Below the pieces are notes generated by a model. That model made no database searches. It had not been told where the DNA came from and worked only from the letters and a program-made list of their open reading frames with translations. Position numbers and translations under genes: made by a program. Below, in pieces: positions 25,454 to 37,340 of a stretch of DNA of 64,000 bases (position 1 is the stretch's first letter; every line of letters begins with the position of its first letter). This DNA is from Nautilus pompilius. Its lineage: Eukaryota; Mollusca; Cephalopoda; Nautilida; Nautilidae. The stretch covers positions 1 to 64,000 of the forward strand of contig JACATO010001680.1 in assembly GCA_018389105.1 (NCBI GenBank), written 5' to 3'.

Positions 25454-26474
25454 GGTTGACCCTGAATTCCATGCAGTTCGTGACTGTTTGGATAATGGGT
25501 GGATTAAAAGAATTCTGTTTGTTGTTCTTTTGGATAAGCCAAAGGATACTAATCTGAAGGCGATCAGATTTCCGGGTGGATGGCTCCAGAATGGATAAAG
25601 AAACCTCCCACATCAACAGAAAGCAGAAGCAGCGTCCATCTTTTAGAAGTTTTTATACCTCTTCTCTTCGTTAGGGACCTTATTCTGACGAGGAGAGGGG
25701 GCCATCTTTTTTTAAGTGAGGCCAATAGCAACGCTAGTGTCAACTATGAGAAACGCTAGAGTGATTTGGCGGTCAGATTTGCTTCCGGCGACATCTTTTC
25801 GATTTATTTATCTATCAGCGCTTTAGCACCAAAATAATTCTGAGAGGGTAGCGTATGGAAGCTTTGCCGGCACGTGCGTCGGCCAAGAACGTCCGCTCCT
25901 TGACCTTAGCGTGAGAAGTTGCGAGAATAGGCCAGCGACAACGGTTCGGAGAGCAAACCTCTCCGGTTGACCCTGAATTCCATGCAGTTCGTGACTGTTT
26001 GGATAATGGGTGGATTAAAGAAATTCTGTTTGTTGTTCTTTTGGATAAGCCAAAGGATACTAATCTGAAGGCGATCAGATTTCCGGGTGGATGGCTTCCA
26101 GAATGGATAAAGAAACCTCCCACATCAACAGAAAGCAGAAGCAGCGTCCATCTTTTAGAAGTTTTATACCTCTTCTCTTCGTTAGGGACCTTATTCTGAC
26201 GAGGAGAGGGGCCATCTTTTTTTAAGTGAGGCCAATAGCAACGCTAGTGTCAACTATGAGAAACGCTAGAGTGATTTGGCGGTCAGATTTGCTTCCGGCG
26301 ACATCTTTTCGATTTATTTATCTATCAGCGCTTTAGCACCAAATAATTCTGAGAGGGTAGCGTATGGAAGCTTTGCCGGCACGTGCGTCGGCCAAGAACG
26401 TCCGGTCCTTGACCTTAGCGCGAGAAGTTGCGAGGATAGGCCAGCGACAACGGTTCGGAGAGCAAACCTCTCCG
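25454..26474. repeat. 511-bp tandem duplication
   Basis: Two head-to-tail copies, 25,454-25,964 and 25,965-26,474, both start GGTTGACCCTGAATTCC and end AGCAAACCTCTCCG. I count about eight differences, half of them homopolymer length changes, giving roughly 98% identity. The copies abut exactly. Copy 1 begins 10 bp after the (AAT)n microsatellite, while copy 2 runs on into different sequence. No coding function is recognised. Possible origins are a recent local tandem duplication, two abutting solo-LTR-like units, or unresolved alleles in the assembly. Confidence 0.9.
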
Positions 26475-27900
26475 TTCCTGTGGCGATTATTTCCGGATCC
26501 TTTTTCCTTCTTGCGTTTGCGTAAGAATCGACCGAGAAATGTTTTCCGGCGTAGATTGGAACTTGTCAGAATGGTCCAGCTGACGTAAAAGATCAATAGT
26601 ACTAAGCATTTACCTGTCTGACAGGGGAACAGTGGTCGACGAGAAGTGGTACACAAGGTTAGTATGTGTAGAGACATGCGGCATAATGCACGCCCGTCCC
26701 GAAGGGAGATACTGGTGGTAAAATGGTAAGAGTATCTGGGTGTGTCAGGGAGAAAACGAGATCTGCACTGGATAAAGTCTAGCATCAAGAAAATCTGGTG
26801 TGGAGGGGAGAAATACATATTGATACGTTTTATTAAACTTCATAAACAGCTGACGTGTGGCGCTGTTAAAATACTCAAAAAGGGGCGGAGAACTCTCTTT
26901 GTTATATTCAGACTTCCTCGGCGTCTTAACCGGGGCGTGCTCCCGAACAAACAGGGGCAGAATCTTAATTTTTGTTGTTGGGATTAGTATAATAATTCTA
27001 ACTTTCTGCGGTGTAGTTCGTGGATATCGAAATGTACACAGAGCCTCTGTTTGGTAGATGTGGGACTATTTGTATATCGACAGAGTTCAAAGTGGTCACA
27101 TGTTGTCAGTTATCAACTGTTTTGTATCTGATGAAAATATAAACAATAATAAAGGCTTCGTTCCGGTTCTATTTGTTTTGTTTTTTTATATATATATATA
27201 CTTTCCACTGCTGGGCCGCGAGCTTTGCCTTTGTGCCCAGTAGAAAGTTGTTTAAGAGTCCACATGAGTCAGTTCTTCTTGGTATCTGGAAACATGTGAC
27301 CGTCTGTCGTTTGATGTCTCTGAGAGAACCTTTGTCTGGCGTGACCTCGATATTTGTAAAGTGTACACAATACGTCGTGTTTTATCAACGATGGCTTCGG
27401 GAGAAAGAGGGGGGGGGGTAAAAAAATGAATCATGGAATCAATTTGCTGTCGTCGACGTCGTTGTTAACGGTACAAAAAGTACAAGTACTCGCCGTCGCT
27501 TTGATCTCTTTCAGCCTGCAGCGAGCTGTCGTCGGCGGTGTCAAAGGGGCATGCGATGATCGCTCCGCTGTTTGTTGTCGTCCATCGTCAGGGAAGCGTC
27601 TTGATACGGCTTCGAGAAGGTTAAATATTCATTTCGTCTTACAGAAAAATCTTTAGCGTCAAACTGAAACCCCTCTTTTTGCTTCAGACCAAAAAAAAAA
27701 AGAATTATAGATTCGCCATGTATAACAAAAACCTCTTGTATAATGTATTTTTTAACGATGTGATGTAATTTTGATTTATAAAAAATATAAACTATGATAA
27801 TGCTGTTTTGTACTCGAATAAGGAAACACAACGCAGATAATGGAGCTGCTAATTACGTATAGATATCTTCATAAAGGTCTACTTTACCTGCACGCTCTCT
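26475..27900. other. Unannotated intergenic stretch
   Basis: No gene is recognised. A short (TA)n lies at 27,187-27,201 and a G run at about 27,411-27,419. Confidence 0.5.
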
Positions 27901-28220
27901 ATCTATAGGTTCCTTATCTGAAAGTTGTTTTTATATAGCGAACTCTTAAATAAGGAACCTTTCTATAACGAAATTTTAGACGAGAAACCTTTATATATCA
28001 AAAATGTATTATGTATTATCACCATTTAGATAAGGAATCGCTTATATAATAACTTTAAAGTAGGAAATATTTATATAGCTATATAAAGGTTCTTATCTCA
28101 ACGTTCGCTATATAAAGATACCAAAACAAAACGTTTGCTATACTAGGGTTTGCTAGCTAAAAGTAGCGATTTAAAAGTCCATTATATAAAGGTTCCTTAA
28201 CTAAGTATTTTTCACCTAAA
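27901..28220. repeat. Degenerate short-period array of TATATAAAGGTTCCTTAT motifs
   Basis: Variants of TATATAAAGGTTCCTTATCT recur on both strands: GGTTCCTTATCT near 27,908; AAATAAGGAACCTTT near 27,950; AGATAAGGAAT near 28,031; AAAGGTTCTTATCT at 28,085; AAAGGTTCCTTAACT near 28,187. In the best-preserved part, copies start 29 bp apart (28,085, 28,114, 28,143). The mixture of orientations gives the tract fold-back potential. Confidence 0.6.
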
Positions 28221-30929
28221 TATTAAGCCGCAGTTTTATTAACGTTCTTCATACAAATGCTTTGCTACACAATTGAGCAGGGGTTTTTCCTGAGCTGCAT
28301 CCAGTGCATCTCTGTATAGTCTCGAACATTCAGGCCTACCTGGAGAGGTGGGCTGGTGGAGGAATCACCTTGACGACACTCTCGCCGTCGTAAAATAAGA
28401 CGCAGCGATCTAGGAAAGACACGTTTAACGACATAAACACTTAATCTTGTAAGTGTTTGGATTTTTTGGCTTTATAAGCGCCTCTTTTTTTTGTTACCCT
28501 AGGTTTTGCTTTGTAAATGTTCCATACCTGAATACTTAGCTACGTGAAACGTTTCGGATTTGCTATGTACGGGTTCTTTGTTTAATTTTATTATTACGGA
28601 ATGGTTTCTGGCTGCAATGCCGTCCATTGAAGACCACTATAAGGCTTCCAAACGCACGCAAATTGCTTCTGATGGAGTTTCCAGTTGTGCGCTATTCTTT
28701 GAGGGGTTTCGGCTCATCGATCACGGCACCTTCGTGGTAAAGGGCCTAGCAGGGGGTCTATCGGCTTAGCTAAGCGCCCCTTTCGCTCCGGTACATTGAT
28801 GCTCTGTCTAAATGAAAAGCCAGTTGTTTCGGTGTTTCCCCCAACCTATCTTCCCAGCAGTCTTCTGGCACCTACCTCTACCGGAAATAGGGGACAGCAC
28901 AACCCCAGTGTTGTTTACCGAAGTTAGTTTTCTTAAAACTTGTCATCTGAACTTATCGCTGTTTACTTAAAACTTTTTCAGTAGAACGGATTTTCCTTAA
29001 CAAAGAGATTAATCTTGTATCTCCGACTTTGGCATGCAGGGGTTAGGTCCGTCAAATAAATGCATCGTAGAGATGCCTTAGATAACAGTGCTTCGAACTA
29101 GTAGCCGCTTACTTCCCCCTATTTGTAAATTAGCGCAATCCCATGACTTATCAATGATCTGAACCGATGATGACTTCGTCACTCGCCACCTAGCGGTTAA
29201 ATCGAATGATAATGCAATTCAGCAAGAAGATTGGCATTAGTCTTCTCCCTTTTTTTTTGTGATCAGCCATCAGTGTTACTTGAAGTATGCTGATAAAACA
29301 TGCCTCCAGGGCCAGATGGGAAGAAAGAGAAAATGGGAATAGCGGGATACCGAAACATACCCCAAAGTGCGATGCCAAATTCTACCTGTTAAAGCGGGTA
29401 ATTAAAGCTGACACTTTCTAACTTCCTGATGCGTGTATCTTTCAAGATGTCACGACAAGATTTCGCCAATAATGCCAGAGATAATTCGCTCACCGAGAGA
29501 CAGGAACATGTTTTTGCTTCATTCTGACACCGGCTATTAGAGAAGAGATGTATACAGTACCGAAAAAGTATTAAATACCAACATCCTATCTTAATTTTCT
29601 CAGTCTACACGTACACGTAGATTACTCGTTTGACTTCGAACTGACAGATGTTAAAGCTGATATATATTAAATGAAAAGATATCTGTTAAAGGCGACACAT
29701 GAACGGATATTGAGGATGACAACTTGTAATATTGTAATGAAAACTTTAAATATTGTGATCCATGTTCTCAAAATATCTTTTAAACTTCGTAGCTTTAAAG
29801 ATTTATTTTTATTTCTTCCTCCGGTCCACAGTCACTTTTGTGAAAGTTTTAAAAAATCAGCACCAAGCTGAAACTGTAAGGAATGAACTTAAGGTTTAAA
29901 CCTCGAATTAATTTGTTTGGTTTAAGGAGAGTGAACCTTTAACTAAACTTCCAGAAACCTGCTAGTGAATATCAACTGGTTTCCAGCTGCAGTGGCGGTG
30001 CCTCGAAGGAAAGCTATGAATAAACGGACTTATCTGACTCCATAACTGAAATAATTTACCTATGTCGTCACTGACTTTAAGGAAATGTTGATAAATTGTC
30101 AATTTGTGATACTTTAAAAACATTTGTCGTGTTTTCAAAGTTCTCTTATGAAGAAAAATGCAAACAACCGCGCTATTTCTAGTATTATGTGTGCGTCATA
30201 GTTGTGCAAGACGGAGTGCCTCAAGACGTCTCGTGGGGGGGGCGCTCACGTCAATATCCTTTAATTCTCAAGTCGGAAGAGCCAAGAGAACGATTTCGGA
30301 ATATCGGCACGAGAATATTTAATCAATGTCGATTTTATAATTTACAAGCCGAATTATCAATCTGGGTAGGTCAAAGACGACTGCCAGTGCATCCCGGTAA
30401 TTTAGGCTGGACCGTATTACGTGAACACGAGTCTTAATCATGGCCGGTTTACTTCTAGAGTTTTGGCCGCCGTAATACGATTTCTTAAAACACGTAAGGA
30501 TATAAACTGCGCGTTGCTTTCGGCGGCGGGGACACTTACAAAAAATGCGGGGTTAAGAAATTTTTTAAAGAAATTTAGGAATTGACCCAGCACTGATCAA
30601 GGCACTCTTTTTTTCGCCAGCGGTAAAGAATAATAGTAGGGTGAATGGGTGCACGTGGTACAGAATCTTTACTAAGATACCCAGCGATCACTCGCTGATT
30701 CCGGGTCAGTGAAGGAAATAAGGGAGGGAGAGAGAAAATAAATCCGAATCCGACAAGTACATTTTACGCGCGCACATACAGATATAAATTTGCTTTATCT
30801 TATTGGTATCGATTAATCAAGTAGACACCTGTTGTTATACACCGGATCTAGTTTATTCAAGCCGCCTAATGCCGAAATCATTCCGCGCGGTCGACCGCAA
30901 TAACATCTTACCTGTGGTATATTAATATT
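28221..30929. other. Unannotated intergenic stretch
   Basis: No gene or family-level repeat is recognised here. Confidence 0.5.
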
Positions 30930-31520
30930 TCTTGCCGGCGCATTCAGAGAGCCGGTGGCTAATGGTATCTGGCCACCCCGACAAAGTAGCGCGTGGGGGA
31001 CCCCGGGGTGGGGTTATGTAATGAAAACCGGGCAGCGCGTGAACAAGGCGGGGGTTTGTGCGGAATCACTGAGCCGGGTAACTCGACATGGTCACGGTGC
31101 GTTTCCACCCGATGACACGGGCCCCGGCTACTTCTGCACTCGGTTCGTCCCGCGGAAAACAGCCAGCCGGCCCCCGAAAGAGAAGTGGGGGAATATTATC
31201 GGCGGCGGGGCGAATTAAAGAAATTGTTCCGTGGGTTTTCGGTGCGGACGGGGCCACGGCGAGATGCCCGTCTGATTAAGAGAAACGCTGTGGGGAGGGT
31301 AGAAGACTACCTCCGCGTGAAGGGAAGTTACTCGGTTCGATACGGAGAGCCGTGCGGTGGACATTTTATTAACCGCATTAACCCTCCTCCCCGGGAGAAT
31401 CGGGGCTCTGAGTAGGAAAAACTGCCCGGAGCAACATGGGGTTACCGCACAGGGCCTCTCCCCTCAGCAGTGGTCAGCACACACGAGACACTCCTCGGCG
31501 CCCGTTCCGTGTGCTTACAC
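30930..31520. other. GC- and CpG-rich island without a recognised gene
   Basis: About 600 bp are markedly GC-rich (runs such as GGGGGACCCCGGGGTGGGG near 30,993 and GGGCCCCGGC near 31,117), with roughly six CpG per 60 bp at the core. The open frames are a product of stop-codon scarcity in GC-rich DNA and show no motif. It could be a promoter or enhancer of an unrecognised transcript. Confidence 0.4.
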
Positions 31521-32285
31521 GTGGAAGAAGACAAGGAATCATTTTAGCCTATTTCCTTTAAATGAAATAGCAGAATTGTGGCGAGCAAAACCAAGAAACG
31601 GTGGCTGTCAGGGAGCATAAATAGGTTCGGTATCACAGGTCGGGTGAGATGTCTGCTTAGTCTCGCGCAAATTTACAAACATCTGATCGGAATACACGGA
31701 AGGTTAATATCAGAACTTCCCTTAACCTTTTTCTCTCTCTCTTTATATAACCAACGATTAGATCTCGAAGAAATTTAAAAAAAAGGGTTATTTGTTCAGA
31801 ATAAAAATCTGCCATCCCGGGGTTGAAATGACTTCAGAAACGGATGCGTACTTATATTTCAAGAGAATCAACCGCACTTTTCTTGAAATCGGTTGCTGTG
31901 AACCGTTACAGACTCCACTTCGGAGAGCAGAAGTCGCGTTAACTTCTGCTGTTTTTGTTTTTTTAAATAACCGAGTGGGGGCGCTGCCATCACCATTTAG
32001 TAGCTGAGAGTAGATGGTGACCTCAGGTTTATACAAATGATGATGCCGTATCAGTTTATCTTCTTCTTTTTCTTTTTGCCAGTCTAGTTAATCGATCGGA
32101 CTTCCTGTTCCGTGAGCTGTTGTTCGTTTCTTTCTTCTATACGATGTAGAGAAAATACTTTTCCATGCAAAATTCTATCAGCTGGGAACCCGAAGGAATA
32201 AAACAGAAGTCGCCATAAAAAAAAACACAGTAATATTACTATTGTTGGCAAGAAGTACTGACCTACTTGCGACGGGCTAAGCCGT
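31521..32285. other. Unannotated intergenic stretch
   Basis: I see nothing beyond short A and T runs. Confidence 0.5.
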
Positions 32286-32654
32286 CACGTGGTTTTCGAT
32301 TCGGGGGAGACGACTATTTCCGCGTGTCGGGCTAAGTCGTCACGTGGTTTTCGATTCGAGGGAGACGACTATTTCCGCGTGCCGGGCTAAGTCGTCACGT
32401 GGTTTTCGATTCGGGGGAGACGACTATTTCCGCGTGCGGGCTTAGTCGCACGTGGTTTTCGATTCGGGGAGACGACTATTTCCGCGTGTCGGCGGTCACG
32501 TGGTTTTCGATTCGGCGGAGACGACTATTTCCGCGACGTCACGTGGTTTTCGATTCGGGGGAGACGACTATTTCCGCGACGTCACGTGGTTTTCGATTCG
32601 GCGGAGACGACTATTTCCGCGACGTCACGTGGTTTTCGATTTGGGACGACTATT
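32286..32654. repeat. Eight-copy tandem array with CACGTG in every unit
   Basis: CACGTG begins at 32,286, 32,341, 32,396, 32,449, 32,497, 32,540, 32,583 and 32,626, so the period steps down 55, 55, 53, 48, 43, 43, 43. Each unit reads CACGTGGTTTTCGATTCGG, then GAGACGACTATTTCCGCG. The long form adds TGTCGGGCTAAGTCGT-type sequence, which is deleted in the 43-bp form. In the last three copies the junction becomes GACGTCACGTGG, placing a CRE half beside the E-box. Confidence 0.92.
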
Positions 32655-34121
32655 AAGAGTTTCTGTCCTCTACATCTTCAGACCACAAGACATAACAAAG
32701 CCTTTCACACCGGTCCGAAACCATATTTTGCCGATGACGCATTTCTGCTAATTTGACGATCCTGTTTGGATAAATAACTTTGATGTTATTACTCGGTTCT
32801 ACACAACATTTTACACCTCGTCAGGCCGGTAATTCGTGCGATTTCCCCCGTTTTTCCTAACAAAAGCCGTTCGCGCGTCCATTAACTCGGCCTAACCGTT
32901 TGTCCGAGAGGAGAAAGAAGAAATATTCTCTAACCCTGGTTTCTTTGTTCGCTAAATAACTAATTTAGTGGGGGAAAAAATAGAAACGGGAAACGGTGAT
33001 AAAAAGGAGGAAAGAGTGACTTTAGAATGCTGTCGCGGACTTCTGTTTTCCCGTCCGGTACGGTAGGGTCCTGAGGCGGCAGGGGACGTTTGGATTTGGG
33101 AGATCTAGTTACCGTCCAGTTCTCGGACATGGCCGCCCGGTACAACCGTTCACGTCACGCAGCGGATAAATCAAAACAAACGTCTTTCTGGTCCCATGCC
33201 GAGAAATAAATAAAGAAAGAAAGAAACGAGATCAAAGTTGAGCGAAGGAACCGCACTCTGTGACCGTCTCCCCCCTCTCCCCCTTAACTCGTAGAATCGC
33301 CGAAAATCACCTTTTATTTTGATACTCCACCTTGCGTTCAAAAAGTCGCTCGGTGTAACTCTCGCGTCCCGGGCATTGTGAGGAACGCATGCCAAGTGCG
33401 GTCTCACTCTCCAACCCAAGAGCGTGTGAATGCGTGTTGTGGTAATGTCAGGCAGTGCACGGTTCGAGACGCTTGTGTGGTGAGTCAGAGAGAGAAGAGA
33501 GAGAGAGAGGGAGAGAGAGTAGTTGGTTTGGCACAAATAAGAATGGTTTTTGAGGTGATAAATTTTGTTTCGAAAATGGAGCCAGGAATAACTTCGGAGG
33601 TATGCCAAGGGCTCTAGGCCTTCCTGTTGTTCGGAATGCACCGAAAAACATCACATATTACCGAAGAAAGACCATCATGAATTAGATACGCTACCTGCTT
33701 GGTTAGGAAGATATTTTTTTAATGGTTTTAAGCCTTTGAACTTCATAAATATACATCACCGCTTAAAGCCTATAGTATCATTCTGTATAGTAAACAACTG
33801 ATAGTTTAAGGTAGATTTAAAACTAGAGACACTGTTCTTGGTGAATAGAGGTTCTAGGAAAAAAAGAAGCAGCTTTGTTTTGGATAAAAATCGATGCAGA
33901 TTAGATGCCGGATTAGTTTAATATGTCAGACAACTGTAGTGTGTTAGGGTTAGCATTAGGAGAAGTGCTCGGGCTGTGGCTAGGGTTAGTTTAGAACGAC
34001 AGTTGCTCCAACGTGTCTGTAAGATGTTCTTTGGACTACATCAACTCTGACTTTAGCGGTGAAAACTAGCAAAGTTTTGCGTACAACAAAGTTAGTGAGT
34101 AAGCTCCTATTGGCAGCTTCA
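32655..34121. other. Unannotated intergenic stretch with a short telomere-like patch
   Basis: No gene is supported. Around 33,941-33,993 the + strand shows GTTAGGGTTAGCATTAGG and GGCTAGGGTTAG, resembling TTAGGG. A short (GA)n lies near 33,488-33,520. Confidence 0.5.
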
Positions 34122-34146
34122 GGGGTGGGTGGGTGGGTGGGTGGGT
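34122..34146 (+). repeat. (GGGT)n tract, G-quadruplex motif
   Basis: GGGG followed by five further GGG runs, each separated by a single T, lies on the + strand. It satisfies the classic G3+N1 quadruplex pattern with several alternative registers. Confidence 0.85.
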
Positions 34147-35096
34147 AAAGGGTTAAGGGAAAGTTACCAAACGGGCTTATAACCCATTAAAACAAGGAAT
34201 TTAACTTTTCCGCACTTATTATTTATTAAATTTAAACTTCGAACAATCAGTGGTCGAGGGAATCACTGTACATCGATTTATTTGAACTCGTTCTACAGGT
34301 TCTCTATCAAAAATGATAAAGTTCGGTAAGTTCCGGATCCTCCCCCCCTTTTTTTTTGACCGATTTCGTTGCCTAGAAGATTATTTTTGCCGAAAAGCGT
34401 CACGGTTCTGTGGAGGTAATCCTGTGTTTATATCTGTCGTTTTTCAAACATGTTTTCAATCGGATATTTAATAGGACTTGTTTTAGCAAGGACGAGCGAA
34501 AAGGGCCGATCTGGGTTATCTCCCGTGAAACCGCTTCTCGTGGGCAAACTGTGCACAAGTCTTTGCATTTCGCTGGCCGTTCTCCTTCATTCACTAAAAT
34601 GCTTCGATTCTTAGGTTCCACAATAAAGAAAAGGTTAACTTTTAAAACGTTTAATCATCCAAAGAGTTGCATCTCTCAACCTGTAGCAGGTAAAAGTCAG
34701 TTTGTTGATTTCAGAGAGTCCGTTTTGGCTAGAAAATAAAGAGACGCTATCGGCTCCCAATGGCTGGATTCTTTGTATTGAAGTCAGGACGGAAGCGTGA
34801 AGTGTAAACATTTATAGATCTGTCGCCACTGAATAGTTGGATAAATTAGCAAAACACAATTGGATCTGGCATTACCATTTTTTTGGAATCTTCTACACCT
34901 GCGCTTGAAGTTTTTTCATTTTCTTTTAACGAATGGTCCACTGTTCGTGGGTATTGCCTATAACGAATCGACAGTTGCTGCTTTAAAGGTGGGCGTAGAA
35001 TACCTATTTGCTTAGAGGAATTTCTGGCGATTCTTGCATTCTTAGTGTTTTTAATAAGGGCAGTATAACAGTTTCTTTTTATTTTAAGTTCTAGGC

Positions 35097-35102
<6 letters not shown>
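34147..35102. other. Unannotated intergenic stretch
   Basis: No gene is recognised. The 109-codon plus-strand frame at 34,410-34,739 lacks any motif. Confidence 0.5.
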
Positions 35103-35172
<70 letters not shown>

Positions 35173-35692
35173 CCCTCGCTCTCCATCTCTCTCACTATCT
35201 CTCTCCATCTCTCTCTCTCTCTCTCCATCTCTCTCACTATCTCTCTCCATCTCTCTCTCTCCCTCTCTCCATCTCTCTCTCTCTCACTCTCTCTCTCTCT
35301 CCATCTCTCTCACTATCTCTCTCCATCTCTCTCACTATCTCTCTCTCCTCTCTCTCTCTCCATCTCTCTCTCCCTCTCTTCTCTCGCTCTCTCTCCCATC
35401 TCTCCCTCCCTCTCTCCATCTCTCTCTCTCTTCTCTCCCTCTCTCCATCCTCTCTCTCTCCATCTCTCTCTCTCCCTCTCTCATCGCGCTCCCTATCTCT
35501 CGCCATCTCTCTCTCTCTCTCTCTCTCCATCTCTCTCTCTCCATCTCTCTCTCTCTCTCTCGCTCATCTCTCTCACTATCTCTCTCCATCTCTCTCTCTC
35601 CTCTCTCTCCATCTCTCTCTCTCTCCATCTCTCCATCTCTCTATCTCGCTCCATCTCTCTCTCCCCCCCCTCTCTCTCTCTCTCGTGTGTGT
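35103..35692. repeat. Long (CT)n / CCATCTCT compound satellite
   Basis: About 590 bp of CT repeat are interspersed with CCATCTCTC, CACTATCTCTC and CCTCTC blocks and end in GTGTGTGTG. The longest open frame (199 codons, Ser/Leu-rich) is a translation of the repeat. Confidence 0.97.
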
Positions 35693-37029
35693 GTTTAGAA
35701 TGTCACATCCATCACTTATTTTATTTCTTTTCTGATGCAAATTACGCTAAACACCGAGGAGTCGTTCTAAGTACTCCTGCAGAAATTCTTACCTGTCAAC
35801 AGGTACAGGTAAATTTATGGGCAACCTCCCGTCTGAAATGACCTAATCAGTCATTTTTCAAAGCGCCATTTCAGAATTTTCCATTTACGTCGAATGAAGG
35901 AATCCTATGACCCTTCCCCGGACAGACACCAGAAATCGCCCCCCCCCTTCCCAGTGGCAGTAATTTGAGAGAAACCCGGAGCAGCCAAATGGGTGGTGAT
36001 CTGTTGTTTTCATTAGTTACCTCAGCCCTAAAAAAGTCTTCGAGAGCTGGCAGCGGCGAGATGCGGAGATAATCGGCAGATCGCGGCCAAAGATGACGAA
36101 AACAGGCCGACCGAATTTAGACATTAAACGCAACCAATTACAACCACCCGCCGCAAGTCGCGCGTGGCGCTGTCATCTGTCATCGGGGAGGGAGGGAAAC
36201 GGAATAACGCTAATGGAGCATCACCAGTTCACGTAGTACGGTATTGCCGCGTGAAACTCCTTTGCGTTCACTTCCGGCCCAGATCGCCATAACCCGGCGG
36301 GGATTATAAATGAGAAGCGTTTCTCGATCTTTTTGAAAGCAGGACTCTCGAAAACGTTCAGAAAAATACGGCGTGGAATATACCCGGATAGACAGGTGCC
36401 CGCCTCTCTTGGGCGCGGACGGAGCACGAACGTTGTGCTTATTACAGAAATGCGATTAAAACAGGAAAGATGCGTAACATTTTAAAAGAATTCTTACTGA
36501 ATCTTCCGGAAGTGACGAGTGGAATTAATACTGTAATGTTTTTTTAGTGATCAAATACCTTATTAAATCGCATAAGCACTTTATCCGATAATTTATAAAT
36601 TCAAAAGTTGCAACACGAGCTAGTAGTAACAGCTGCTGTTTATTAAAAACTGTTGTGCATCAACTCGAGGCGCGGTTTTCTCTGTTAATTACATTTGTAA
36701 GATGTTTTCCTTCTTTTGTACGATTACAGGATTCTTTCTACCCCCTCCGAAAATATGCAGTTAATCTACAGTTTTCTCAAAGGCTTTCATAAAATTATTC
36801 TTCTCGCGTCTAACTCAGTCTGGGCGGACACAGCAATAATACGACCAACAACGGTCTCCGATTATTCTCCTTCCTGGGACAGAAATCCCTCACGTTCGTT
36901 CCAGTTTGCCTGCCTTAGCCCCCTTGTAGAGATATTGTTCTCCCCAGTGTCTGGAGCGACGACAGGTCGGTGAGAGCCAGTCAATTAACGGTGATGGAAA
37001 TGATAAGTTAGTTCTGGGGGTGGTGGCTT
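35693..37029. other. Unannotated intergenic stretch
   Basis: No gene is recognised here. Confidence 0.5.
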
Positions 37030-37340
37030 TGTGCTACTGTGTCGTGTCGTAGCTACTACACCAGTTTCCACAAGGGAGTTAACCCCCTCTACATTGGAAA
37101 CAATGCCAGTGAGCGTTTGCCTATCCTGCCCACGAGGCGCTTGGCACTTCCGACTTCGGAGGAACAATCTCTATTAGAACTCTTTGCTTTTAGATGTGGG
37201 AGGAAACCCAAACGGCTGACTGGTGAAGAAGAGCGAGAAGGAAACCAAGCCAGAGGAGAGGAACTACTCCAAACGGGAATCGAAACCCGAGCTCTGAACC
37301 TTGGCGGTCCAGTGATTTAACTATTGGATAACCGACCGCT
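37030..37340 (-). mobile_element. Probable tRNA-derived SINE
   Basis: Read on the minus strand from about 37,340, the sequence starts with a tRNA-like head. It has a degenerate A-box region (TTATCCAATAGTTAAATC), an anticodon-arm-like stretch (CTGGACCGCCAAG) and a B-box-like GGGTTTCGATTCCCG (37,274-37,288, one extra T against GGTTCGANTCC). About 200 bp of unrelated body follow and end near AACTCCCTTGTGG (about 37,068-37,080). The order tRNA head then unique body is the plan of a SINE. The far end and any target-site duplication are not resolved. Confidence 0.5.

Noticed and set aside
25126..25616. Poly-Asn (+) and poly-Leu (-) open frames
   Set aside because: They are generated by the (AAT)n microsatellite; a repeated codon does not make a gene.
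35099..35698. 199-codon Ser/Leu-rich open frame
   Set aside because: It is entirely a translation of a (CT)n compound repeat, with similar long frames on the opposite strand.
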